Positions 16,684 to 24,127 of a DNA stretch of 24,127 nucleotides are shown here, piece by piece (the first letter of the stretch is position 1; every line of letters starts with the position of its first letter). The notes under the pieces are model-generated. The model saw only the letters and a program-made list of their open reading frames with translations, was not told the origin of the DNA and did no database searches. This stretch comes from Chara braunii (lineage: Eukaryota > Streptophyta > Charophyceae > Charales > Characeae): NCBI GenBank assembly GCA_003427395.1, contig BFEA01000783.1, positions 171,856 to 195,982 on the forward strand. The letters run 5' to 3'. The translations under genes were made by a program, and so were the position numbers.

Positions 16684-17203
16684 ATATATCAAGCCCAACC
16701 AAGGTGATTGGGATGAGAAACTTCCTCTCATCACCAGTTTGTACAATAACACTGTACACAGCACCACCGACGCCGGGCCCAACCAGCTGCATTTGGGGTG
16801 GAAGCCTAGATTTGCATTAGACTTACTCCTACCTGAAAACCGACCAACGACAACTCCTCGAAACATTGAATTTGGTGTCCAGTATGCAGGCTGTTGAGCA
16901 TATCAGAAAGTCTCAAGAGGCAATGATTGCCTCTGAAAACAAGCAAAGGCGACAATCCACATTTCAGGTAGGGGAACGCTTCTGATAAAGGCTAGTGAAC
17001 TAGGACATGAGTTTGGCATCTCTAGGAAGTTAATGCCGCAGCACTTTGGTCCATGGGAAGTTCTAGACATTGTGGGTAGTGATCTAGATGGTCCCTCGTA
17101 CATCATCAGAAGCCCTTGTCATTTGCGCACTTACCCTATATTTCACACTTCCAAACTTGCACCTTTTGCTGAGACGGATTTGTTCCTAACAAGAAGGTCA
17201 ATC
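16684..17203 (+). pseudogene. Element 2 integrase C-terminal part and GPY/F module
   Basis: IKPNQGDWDEKLPL, SLYNNTVHSTTDAGPNQLHLGW and LLLPENRP continue the core. Frames shift near 16885 (then QAVEHIRKSQEAMIASENKQRR) and near 16980 (then LIKASELGHEFGISRK). From 17033 the GPY/F module follows: QHFGPWEVLDIVG, GPSYIIRSPCHLRTYPIFHTSKLAPF. Similarity stops at 17203, where the inverted-repeat arm begins. No chromodomain is seen in this element. Confidence 0.8.
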
Positions 17204-17357
17204 GATACATGCTCCATTGAGCAATGTATTTGGAGCCAAGGATCCACAAAGTGATGAAAAGGACTCGAATGGACAATGCAGCGTTAGCGAAGCATCATCA
17301 AGCAAAGTACATCCAAATACATATGAAAATAGCACAATGTAGCGCAGTTGAAGACTC
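17204..17357 (+). repeat. Left arm of a 154-bp inverted repeat
   Basis: GATACATGCTCCATTGAGC at 17204 through GAAGACTC at 17357 is matched without any gap by the minus strand of 19198-19045, at close to 88% identity by eye. The best conserved block is ATACATATGAAAATAGCACA. A 73-codon open frame runs across it (17224-17445, with MKIAQCSAVEDS), and the other arm encodes the same motif but with a stop. The arm begins exactly where element 2 pol similarity ends. Confidence 0.85.
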
Positions 17358-17452
17358 AAACTCTGACCTGGCAGATACTGACGCGACATTTGAGTCTCTC
17401 TTCAGTCCATGTTCGAGTCCGGTTGACCCGTTAGCTGGACCATGATCACATC

Positions 17453-17511
17453 AAGTAGGGAGTGCGGGCATGAGCGGAAGGCGCTTGTAAAACAACCCGG
17501 CTAGCGCAATG
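17453..17511 (+). repeat. Direct repeat, copy 1 of 2 (~58 bp)
   Basis: AAGTAGGGAGTGCGGGCATG to CGCAATG aligns with 17606-17663; the block GTAAAACAACCCGGCTA is identical in both. The copies are 153 bp apart. Confidence 0.85.
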
Positions 17512-17605
17512 CCCCGTACTGACCGATACACAACCGAACTGTGTGAATACAGTGAGGGGACTGTCTAGGCTATGTAGGGACTCTACAGTTGGGCGGGACC
17601 AAGCT

Positions 17606-17663
17606 AAGTAGGAAGCACGAGCATGAGCAGCGACGCTCGTAAAACAACCCGGCTAACCCAAAG
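17606..17663 (+). repeat. Direct repeat, copy 2 of 2 (~58 bp)
   Basis: AAGTAGGAAGCACGAGCATG to CCCAAAG; second copy of the repeat at 17453-17511, with most differences in the first half. Confidence 0.85.
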
Positions 17664-18700
17664 ACTAGTATCACACCCTCCCACCTCACAAGTAGGCGCA
17701 GGGCAATTGCTGTCACGCAGGATTCTGCTTTTGTTTTTTGCTTCCCCCCTCCCCCCCTTTTTTTACATTACTCACACTTTCCCTCTCATGCCCTGCTGAG
17801 GGTGCCCAGCTTAGAGTGTGGTCCTTGGATATGTGACCATCACCTGACCCTGGTATCCCACCCAAGCCTTTCTGACAAACACAAAGAACAACATAACACA
17901 AGTAGACCACAAAGACTGACTTGATATGACCAAAACATGGCACACAAGACCTCAAGGAGACACAAGTGAGCGGAGCAAGAGATCAAGTATTTCAAAATTG
18001 CATTCCAGGAGATGTGCAAGGAATATGAGCGGGAGTGATAGACAGAAACCCCCAAGTTGCAAAATCACGAAGTAGCTCAGATAGTCATGAACCAAGCAGA
18101 GAGTGCAATGCACCAAGATACCGTCCAAATAAGAGCAATACAGTGAACTCAGGTGTCAATCGCCACTCTCTGGTCACACGAACACTGTATCCAACGTCGC
18201 ACTTACTTTTTGGCGCCCAGCGCCCAGCCTATCCTACTCAACCTATCTAGCCTATCTACGTTCTCGCAACTGGATCACTCTGAAGTCGAAGACCAATGTA
18301 CGTGACATCAACACCAATGTCGACCTCCAACATACACCAGGTACGTTCTCTCTCCTCCCCTCATCACCCCTTGGATCCCCTCTTCATGCGCCTCCTACCC
18401 GAAGACCACCATCGACATCACCTGCATAGCGCCCCTTCAGCCCGGCTATGGTTACTGTGTGCTCGCTGCCTCGCAGCGCCCCTCTCACCTCAGCGCCCGT
18501 GCGCGCGCCCGACCCGCAGCGCCCATGCAGACACTAGCGCCACAACACAGCAGCGTGTACGCATTGCCTGCCAAGGCCAGAATGCCTCTCCCAGGGCCTC
18601 ACACTTTACTTCATGGAAAGTGTGTCGCTGCTGGCTGTCCCTGCCAGGTGTCGGGGGGGGGGGCAGTAGCTTCAGTTGGGCCCCAAGCATCTGCGCCCAA

Positions 18701-18748
18701 GCCCAGTTTCCGAAACTGGACTGGGCCCAGTTTTCGAAACTGGACTGG
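18701..18748 (+). repeat. 24-bp tandem repeat of a palindromic unit
   Basis: Two copies of GCCCAGTTTYCGAAACTGGACTGG. Each includes the palindrome CCAGTTTC/GAAACTGG around one or two central bases. The copies differ at one site. Confidence 0.9.
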
Positions 18749-19044
18749 GCCTCGTGCAGTTACGCACTTCGAGGCAGCCACCCAGCCTCCAAGTGTTTGC
18801 AGCATTCTCATTGGCTCGCGGCACATGTGTGATGACAATGATGCTTCCTCATTGGCCCATAACCACTCCGTGATGTGTCGGCCTCACACAGCGTGTGCCC
18901 AGGGCGCAACCGCCTGAGCCTTGGGCTGGAGCCTTGGGCTCAACTGTACAGCGCAGCCCTTTGCTTTTGTAAAGAGCCTGGAGGCACACGTTGTTCTGTA
19001 ACCAACTGGCGTGCTGCAACTGTCTAAGTACCCACATATGGAAT

Positions 19045-19198
19045 GAGTCTTCCATTGCGCTACATTGTGCTATTTTCATATGTATCTGGATATATATTGC
19101 TTGTTGATGCTTTGCTGACGCGGCATTGTCTATTCAAGTCCTTTTCATCACTTCGCGGATCCTTGGCTCCATATACATTGCTCAACTGAGCATGTATC
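19045..19198 (-). repeat. Right arm of the 154-bp inverted repeat
   Basis: The reverse complement matches 17204-17357 over its full length with no indels. It ends at CATGTATC (19191-19198), immediately before the HIPGKS motif of element 3, so this arm too stops exactly at a retroelement junction. Confidence 0.85.
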
Positions 19199-19671
19199 AC
19201 ATTCCGGGAAAATCAATCCATTTTGCAGACGCTCTTTCACGACGTACGGATCATTGTACCAAGGTCTACTCGACGTTCGAGATTAACGACGACTTGTGGG
19301 ACAGCTTCATCCGCGGCTACCAAGTCAACCTCGAGTTTAGCAACAAGTACGCTAACTGCTCCACTCCAAATCCGGCACCCTCGCACTATCGGATCCAACA
19401 GGGCTATTTGCTAGTCTACTCGCGGGGGAAGAGTATTCTTTGTGTACCAAGTGATCCACACTTGCGTATGCGGCTTCTTGGCGAGTTCCACGACGTTCCC
19501 GCCACCGGACACTTCGGAGTCAATCGTACAATTGGCCGACTTTGCAAGCGCTTTTGGAGGCCCGGCCTCCTCGGCGGCGTCACAAGCTATTGCGAGTCAT
19601 GCGAGGTTTGTCGAGGTTCTTTACGCCGGTTGGATTTGTACCAAGGGTTACCAAAAGGAGATCGCCTGTGA
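19199..19671 (+). pseudogene. pol: Element 3 RNase H tail and integrase zinc finger
   Basis: HIPGKSIHFADALSRRTDH is the RNase H C-terminus. It is followed by a linker and the H2C2 zinc finger: HDVPATGHFGVNRT with both histidines, and YCESCEVCR with both cysteines. Right after this the sequence jumps to the middle of the integrase core (LYQGLPK), so the first catalytic aspartate and about 100 or more residues are deleted. The frame shifts by one base within GLPK and stops at 19669-19671. The open frame extends upstream to 19126, but that part lies in the inverted-repeat arm. Confidence 0.8.
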
Positions 19672-20162
19672 CCACAATACTCGGTTCATGTCCAACTTTT
19701 GGTTGGCTCTCGTCAAATGATGGGGCTCATCTCTCAAGCCGAGTTCGGCTCGCCACCCGCAAACCGATAGCCAGAAGGAGAGGGCACATAAAACCGCATA
19801 CGTTCTTCTTCGCACTCTCATTCGTCCCGACCAAAAGGATTGGGTTGAGCGCTTGCTTGACGTCGAGTTGGCTGACAACTCGTCCATTCATCTGGCTATC
19901 GGGATATCGCCTTTGAGTTCGAGCATGGCTCGCCGGTCGCATCGCTGTTGGACACTATTATCCCACGGGCAACCGAGAGTGACGACCACCTTATCTTCAT
20001 TCAACGGATGCAAGAGCTCCTTGTCAAGGCACGCGACCAGATGTCGAAGACGCAGCAACGCATGAACCGTTAGGCCAATCGCCAGCGTGTTCCTTGTCCG
20101 TTCCACGCCAGCGACCTCGTTTGGGTCTCCGCCAACGAATTCAACCTTGAACAAGATATCAT
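19660..20162 (+). pseudogene. Element 3 integrase core remnant
   Basis: In shifting frames the translation shows CDHNTRFMSNFW (second catalytic aspartate), ARHPQTDSQKERA (region of the catalytic glutamate, KER), RPDQKDWVERLLDVELADN, then MQELLVKARDQMSKTQQRMNR and FHASDLVWV, the usual order leading to the GPY/F module. There are stops at 19718-19720 and after QQRMNR (about 20069). The core lacks its first third. Confidence 0.75.
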
Positions 20163-20612
20163 TTGCAAGCTCCTTGGCACACTGTAGCACCCGCGGGTGA
20201 CGCACCCGAAGGACCTTCATTTGTCATTCAGGTGCCCGCCCACTTGCCCGTCTACCCGGTCTTCCATTGTTCAAAGTTGGCACTTTTCGTTTCGACGAAA
20301 TGCGACGACTTTCCCGGGCGACGATCGCAAGACCCACCCTCCATCGACGGTTTTCAGAAGGTTAGCGACCTCATTTCGCAGTGACGCTACAGCACCAAGC
20401 CGACGAAGTACTTAGTACATTTCTCTTATTGTATCCATAAGGCTGACCGTTAGTTGACTCGTGCAGCACTTCAGGCTACAGCTCCCGATGTTCTCGCATG
20501 TTACGAACGCAAACAGCAAGGCAAGACGGCACCTTCGGCTCCACGCCGTACTCTCATCCAGGTTCCTCCATCGGATCGCCAGCTTCGCCCTCGAACCGGC
20601 TTGATTTCATGA
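20163..20612 (+). pseudogene. Element 3 GPY/F module and chromodomain, pol 3' end
   Basis: GPSFVIQVPAHLPVYPVFHCSKLALF is the GPY/F module. In the same frame, after the linker PPSIDGFQKVSDLI, the chromodomain-like segment TKYLVHF and TRAALQATAPDVLACYERKQ follows (about 20358-20520), resembling chromovirus integrase tails that read modified histones. In-frame stops at 20382-20384 (TGA) and near 20452 (TAG) break it. The frame ends at TGA 20610-20612, directly touching the polypurine tract. Confidence 0.75.
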
Positions 20613-20623
20613 GGACGGAGGGG
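20613..20623 (+). other. Polypurine tract of element 3
   Basis: GGACGGAGGGG is purine except for one C, lies directly after the pol stop codon and directly before TGTCACATGC, the presumed LTR start. Confidence 0.8.
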
Positions 20624-20844
20624 TGTCACATGCTGAGCCTGCACACAGGCCCCATTTTGGGGGCCCAACGGTTGGTGAGGGCCTTAGGCCACACGCCCTT
20701 CGGACATGCACCCTGGAGGCCCACGGCTGGCCTTAGGGCCGCAGGTTTTTTTATTGGAGGCAACATTCATTTATTTATTTATTTATTTGCTGTCCTATTT
20801 TTGTTTGTTCAAGTGTCGTTTCGAACTGCAGTTCAGTACGTCCT

Positions 20845-20996
20845 AACAGACCTTGGGTCTGTTCGGACAAGGCCCCTCTTTTGGCCTGATACGAACATAG
20901 GCAGGCCCTGTTGGGCCAGGTTCGTGTCCATCTAGTAGCGGACGGCCCTGCTGCATCAGCAGGGAGGGTCTGGACGTCCTGTCAGGACCCAGACCC
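20845..20996 (+). repeat. Four tight hairpins in a row within the LTR
   Basis: AACAGACC/GGTCTGTT (20845-20863, loop TTG); ACGAAC/GTTCGT (20891-20935) enclosing GGCCC/GGGCC (20914-20927, loop TGTT); CCCTGCTG/CAGCAGGG (20946-20964, loop CAT); GGGTCTGG/CCAGACCC (20966-20996) enclosing TCCTG/CAGGA. All arms listed are perfect. Confidence 0.85.
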
Positions 20997-21153
20997 AGTA
21001 GGCCCCGTTTTGGCTTAGGACCAGAGGCACATGGAGGCACACCCGCAAGCCCCAGCGCTACTTATAGCTGGGCCACACCTGGGCAGACATACAGTTCGAG
21101 TAGCTCACTTCTTGGCCGACACACTACTGGAGCACCACGACACAGCGTTGCGC

Positions 21154-21160
21154 TATAAAG
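21154..21160 (+). promoter_or_regulatory. Candidate TATA box in the element 3 LTR
   Basis: TATAAAG lies 530 bp into the LTR, in a GC-rich setting (GCGC before, GTCGAGG after). It could drive element transcription; there is no further promoter evidence. Confidence 0.4.
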
Positions 21161-21458
21161 GTCGAGGTGTAGGTGGGAGGTGAGGCGGAGGCCATACCTG
21201 CAGAGACGGTACTTACTTGGCACCATAGCCGCGCTCCACGGCGGCGACCTGCACAAAGACCACGACGACAGTTAGTACATGGCGGGAGTTACCTGCAAGT
21301 GAGATAGCGAGGAGGACAACGTCTTCTTTTTCTTCGTCGTCTCGCCCTCCATCTCTTTTCCCTCGTTCCTCCTTTTTCTTCTTCTTTCAGAGAGAGAGAG
21401 AGAGAGAGGTTACAGGCAGAGGTTACATCGAGCATGAAGCCCAGGATCTGATTCTACA

Positions 21459-24127
21459 ATTGTGGCAGACATTGATTGGACATTCGGCAAGGAGACCATT
21501 TTTTGGACTTTGCTATCGCGATCTTGGTCTTCTCCCTCACCTCCATCTTCATCTCGCCTCTCCCCCATTTCTTCATCCGTGGTATCTCCCCCATGTGCAT
21601 GTGCAAGGAGGGACCTTTCTTCCATGTATGCGGTCCTCACATACACCCAACGGACTCAAAGGACTCAATGGGTCCAGATTACAAAGCAAGCGCTTCAGGT
21701 GCTGCGCCTGGTGACACCATGTTTATGATGTTGAGGTTGGGTGCTTGCCATACACTCTTCTTCGTGGCAGTTGTACTGTGATGCACAACCTCACACCCCA
21801 TGCAGCGTCTCGTACCTGTGGGAACGCCGATCAGAGTCATTGGGGCGTGGAGTAGGATTTTGGGCGGGGGTTGAACCGCTAGGGTGAAACTGGGGTTCTC
21901 ACCTCAGTCGTGAGGGATGTTTTGCCCAACAAGGGTAACCACAAAATTCCAAAATTTAAACAGCCGCAGAACCGCGGGGCATCAACAAAATTCTGCCCTT
22001 CAACTTAGCGACACAGATACAGCTCGTTTGACACAAGATATAACTGCCAAGACTGTACAAAAGACAAGAATCTATCGCTTTTCTTGCGCTAGGTTCACAC
22101 CGCCCTTTTTGTGGGGGCCAAGGAAACAGGGGGCACCCTAGGGATCTGAGTAAGGTCCTCGGACCCCATCCGATCGGCTCGATCCCTCGTCATCTGACGG
22201 GGGTGGGGGTCGAGGTACCCAGGTCCGGAAGTTCGCGGGAAGAGCCCCGGCATCGCGGAAGAAATATGGGAACCGGACAGACCCCTCGTACCCCAGCACC
22301 AACCTCCGGCAGGAACAAGAGTTTCCTAGCTGGCACCGCTGACAATTGAATTGGGGTGTCCAAGTGGCATGAGCCACGGACCAGGGAAGCACCGTCAAGT
22401 CAGTATAAGGCAGGATCAACGAGGGAGAGGTGAAGTGATCAATTAAAACGAACCCTGTTCCCTCTATATGACACGCCTTCGACGGGTTAATCGGTCTACA
22501 ATAGCGCTGTTCGCACATGTGCATTGCAGTAAGGGCCGTCCTCATCTGCAACTGGAAGCGAACCCGATCGGTCTGCAATAGCGCCGTTTGCACTTCGCCT
22601 GATCAAGCCTGTTCGGCGCCGCAGTCATTTCGCGTAGCTCGTGCAGCAGTGCAGCTGAGATCGAAGAGGGAGAGAGGAAGGGACTGCGCAAATTTATAGC
22701 AGGGAAGGTGGTGTTGCACCATCATGCAATGCGGGTAGCGAGGGGCTTACATGAGGAGGAGAGAAGGAAGAAGGTTCCAGAGAGTCGAAGAAGGGGGGAT
22801 GATCAAAATTTTCGTTCACTTGGGGTTGTCGTTCAAGCTGTGGGGGGAGGTGCGTCCTTGTGAAACGATCCGACCACCCCAACTGACGACCGATCGACCG
22901 CGCCGAAGAATCAAGGAGGGGATTGGACAAAAGGTCTGGAGGAAGACGGAGATGTGCGCGGGGATGAAGGACAGCAAGAAGGGAGTTGGTGTGTGTGCAC
23001 AAAGCGGGAAGCGAGCTTGCGCGGCAAGCAAGAATTCAAAAATGGCCACACATGCGCCTGCTGATGCAAAGAAAAATTAAAATTCCGTCAATGGAAATTC
23101 ATAACCGTTTCTTGAAATTCCAGTGCGGTTGTTAATCGGCCGCACGATACTACTTTTATAACAAGGACAAGGGTAAATTCAAAAGATGCATGCAGATGGC
23201 CCTTAGAAATTCGAAACGGACCCCATTTGTGTAGTTTAGCCAAGATTCGTACTTCGGGGTTTACTTCGGGTTTAATCCGAAGGGTACGTGAAGCTGCGAG
23301 GTACGGGCCTTGGGTTATCACAGTATGTCTTTCTCTTCAAGCTGGAAGTTCCTTCCTCATCCTGGAGCTGGCGCTGTTCATCCTGGGGAGTGTCTGACTC
23401 AGTGCTAATACATTTGAGTGATTCCTGAGAAGAGCTGGGGCATATGAGTTTGCAGGAGGGAGGAGCTGGTAGTCTGCAGGGTTATGAGGCTGGGGGCCGT
23501 GTTCTGGGCTGCTGTGTTCTGGACTGAGCGATGACAGACGGAGGAGGAAGACTCTGGAGGCTTATAGAAGCCATGTTCAAGGTTGTTTACACTCGGTTGA
23601 GACTCTTGGGTTCTTTGTGAAGCTGATTGAACTGGAGACAGGCGCGGGACTAGAATTTCTATCTGAGTTCTGAGCTTCCTCTGTGCATATCTCAGTTGGT
23701 TTGGTGTGGATTTCCTCTCCCAGTCTTCTTTGTCATCTCGCATTTGTATGGGATCATGTTGATTCTCTGTTGGATGGTGTTTCAATCAGTCACATGCCAG
23801 CATCTTCTATATCTAGTCATGTTTTTGAAATTTTCAAACCACCAGGACCTACAAGTCGGCAGTCATAGCCTGACCTCTGGGTTTTAAGGAGGCCCATAGT
23901 GGGATCTGGAGCCCAACAGGTTCTTTCTTTTTACTTTTATTGTTTTTGAGCCCAACAGGTTCTGAAACGGTTTTCACCTCTGCAGAGGCAGATGCAGATC
24001 CCGGGGTTTGATCCCCAGACCTTACCTCACCCATGTACAGTATCAAGTTGACCCCTGAGTGTTTGAACCCGTGACCTGTGTTTCGTAAGTTGTTGTTTGT
24101 CTGTCGTAGGACTGTGTGTATGTAGGG
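21459..24127. other. Unassigned right end of the window
   Basis: I cannot support a gene here. Open frames of 101 codons (plus, 21476-21781, with one hydrophobic stretch), 151 codons (minus, 22138-22593) and 126 codons (minus, 23405-23785) have no recognisable domain. Two short direct repeats are present: 27 bp at 22490-22516 and 22567-22593 (24/27 alike), and GAGCCCAACAGGTTCT at 23909-23924 and 23948-23963 (identical). GA- and GAGG-rich stretches occur around 22650-22800. Confidence 0.4.

Larger units (their letters stand above)
13754..17203 (+). mobile_element. Element 2: 5'-deleted-pol Ty3/gypsy element, relative of element 1
   Basis: A truncated 5' LTR, a perfect primer site and a leader homologous to element 1 are followed directly by RT from its middle; gag, protease and the RT fingers are missing. 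RNase H and integrase follow in several frames with insertions. No 3' LTR or polypurine tract could be identified: similarity to pol ends at 17203, where the 154-bp inverted repeat begins. RT and integrase differ from element 1 more than the LTR and leader do at a glance, so it may belong to a sister subfamily or be a recombinant. Confidence 0.88.
17358..19044. other. Non-coding segment enclosed by the inverted repeat
   Basis: No gene recognised. It holds a diverged direct repeat pair (17453-17511, 17606-17663), a pyrimidine-rich tract at about 17726-17764, a run of 11 G at 18653-18663, and a 24-bp tandem repeat at 18701-18748. A 178-codon plus-strand open frame (18296-18832) spans the tandem repeat and GC-rich sequence with no recognisable domain; I do not call it a gene. 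Confidence 0.45.
19199..21458 (+). mobile_element. Element 3: 3' part of a Ty3/gypsy chromovirus
   Basis: It starts within RNase H (HIPGKS), continues through integrase, GPY/F and chromodomain, then a polypurine tract and an LTR. Codon composition is more GC rich than in element 2, and the chromodomain and LTR differ, so it is a separate family from elements 1 and 2. Everything 5' of the RNase H tail is missing. The right boundary depends on the LTR end, which is a guess. Confidence 0.8.
20624..21458 (+). repeat. LTR of element 3 (right end uncertain)
   Basis: It starts TGTCAC after the polypurine tract. A TATA-like TATAAAG at 21154 and a series of hairpins (20845-20996) fit a U3 region. I place the end at TCTACA (21458), because ATTGTGGCAGAC just after it resembles a spacer plus primer site; no second copy exists in the window to confirm it. 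It contains a (TTTA)n run at about 20768-20787 and an (AG)n run at about 21389-21408. Confidence 0.55.

Noticed and set aside
18296-18832. 178-codon plus-strand open frame
   Set aside because: It is driven by GC-rich sequence, spans the G run and the tandem repeat, and competing frames are also open there.
21459-21475. Primer-site-like ATTGTGGCAGAC after the element 3 LTR
   Set aside because: It lacks the proper TGG at the right spacing, no tRNA match is recognised, and no gag follows. Kept only as weak support for the LTR edge.
21476-21781. 101-codon frame with a hydrophobic stretch, possible small membrane protein
   Set aside because: All three plus-strand frames are open here because of C/T-rich sequence; no start context or family supports it.
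22138-22593. 151-codon minus-strand open frame
   Set aside because: It includes a diverged 27-bp direct repeat and shows no known motif; it cannot be told apart from chance.
1-24127. CRISPR arrays, bacterial operons, tRNA or rRNA genes
   Set aside because: None is visible. Repeats here have irregular spacing or inverted layout, and the gene content is that of eukaryotic retrotransposons.

Overview
This window looks like nuclear DNA of a green-lineage eukaryote. It is filled with decayed LTR retrotransposons, simple-sequence repeats and non-coding DNA, and has no intact host protein gene that I can support. My best guess for the organism is a streptophyte alga such as Chara braunii. That rests on remembered resemblance of the gag and pol proteins to those annotated there, on the plant-type initiator-Met tRNA primer sites and on the (CT)n and (AAG)n tracts; it is an inference.

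Layout. (1) 1-8651, minus strand: element 1, a nearly full-length Ty3/gypsy element of chromovirus type. In its own direction it runs 5' LTR (8651-7287), primer binding site (7284-7273), a leader of about 1.3 kb with two hairpins, gag with a CCHC knuckle (5971-4277), a -1 slippery heptamer (4298-4292) leading into protease, then reverse transcriptase, RNase H, integrase, a GPY/F module and a chromodomain remnant (to 459), a polypurine tract (433-418), and a 3' LTR cut by the window edge (417-1). Pol is broken by at least two clear frameshifts and several stops. (2) 8652-13753: no recognisable protein gene. It holds an array of hairpins sharing the loop AACTTAT (8815-9031), an inverted array of the same units (9711-9870), a (CT)n tract of about 154 bp, and a minus-strand U6 snRNA-like sequence (12598-12504). 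(3) 13754-17203, plus strand: element 2, a relative of element 1. It has a truncated 5' LTR, a perfect 12-nt primer site and a conserved leader. Gag, protease and the start of RT are deleted, and the remaining pol is broken. (4) 17204-19198: a 154-bp inverted repeat encloses 1.69 kb of non-coding DNA. (5) 19199-about 21458, plus strand: element 3, the 3' end of another gypsy element (RNase H tail, zinc finger, damaged integrase, GPY/F, chromodomain, polypurine tract and LTR). (6) 21459-24127: no recognised gene.

How the parts relate. In an intact element, gag makes the particle and a minority of ribosomes slip -1 to make protease and pol. RT and RNase H copy the RNA from a tRNA primer, and integrase with its chromodomain directs insertion. 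All three elements here look unable to move by themselves. The most interesting signals are non-coding: the AACTTAT hairpin arrays, a dimerisation-like stem-loop conserved between elements 1 and 2, the slippery site placed exactly at the gag-protease junction, and the 154-bp inverted repeat.
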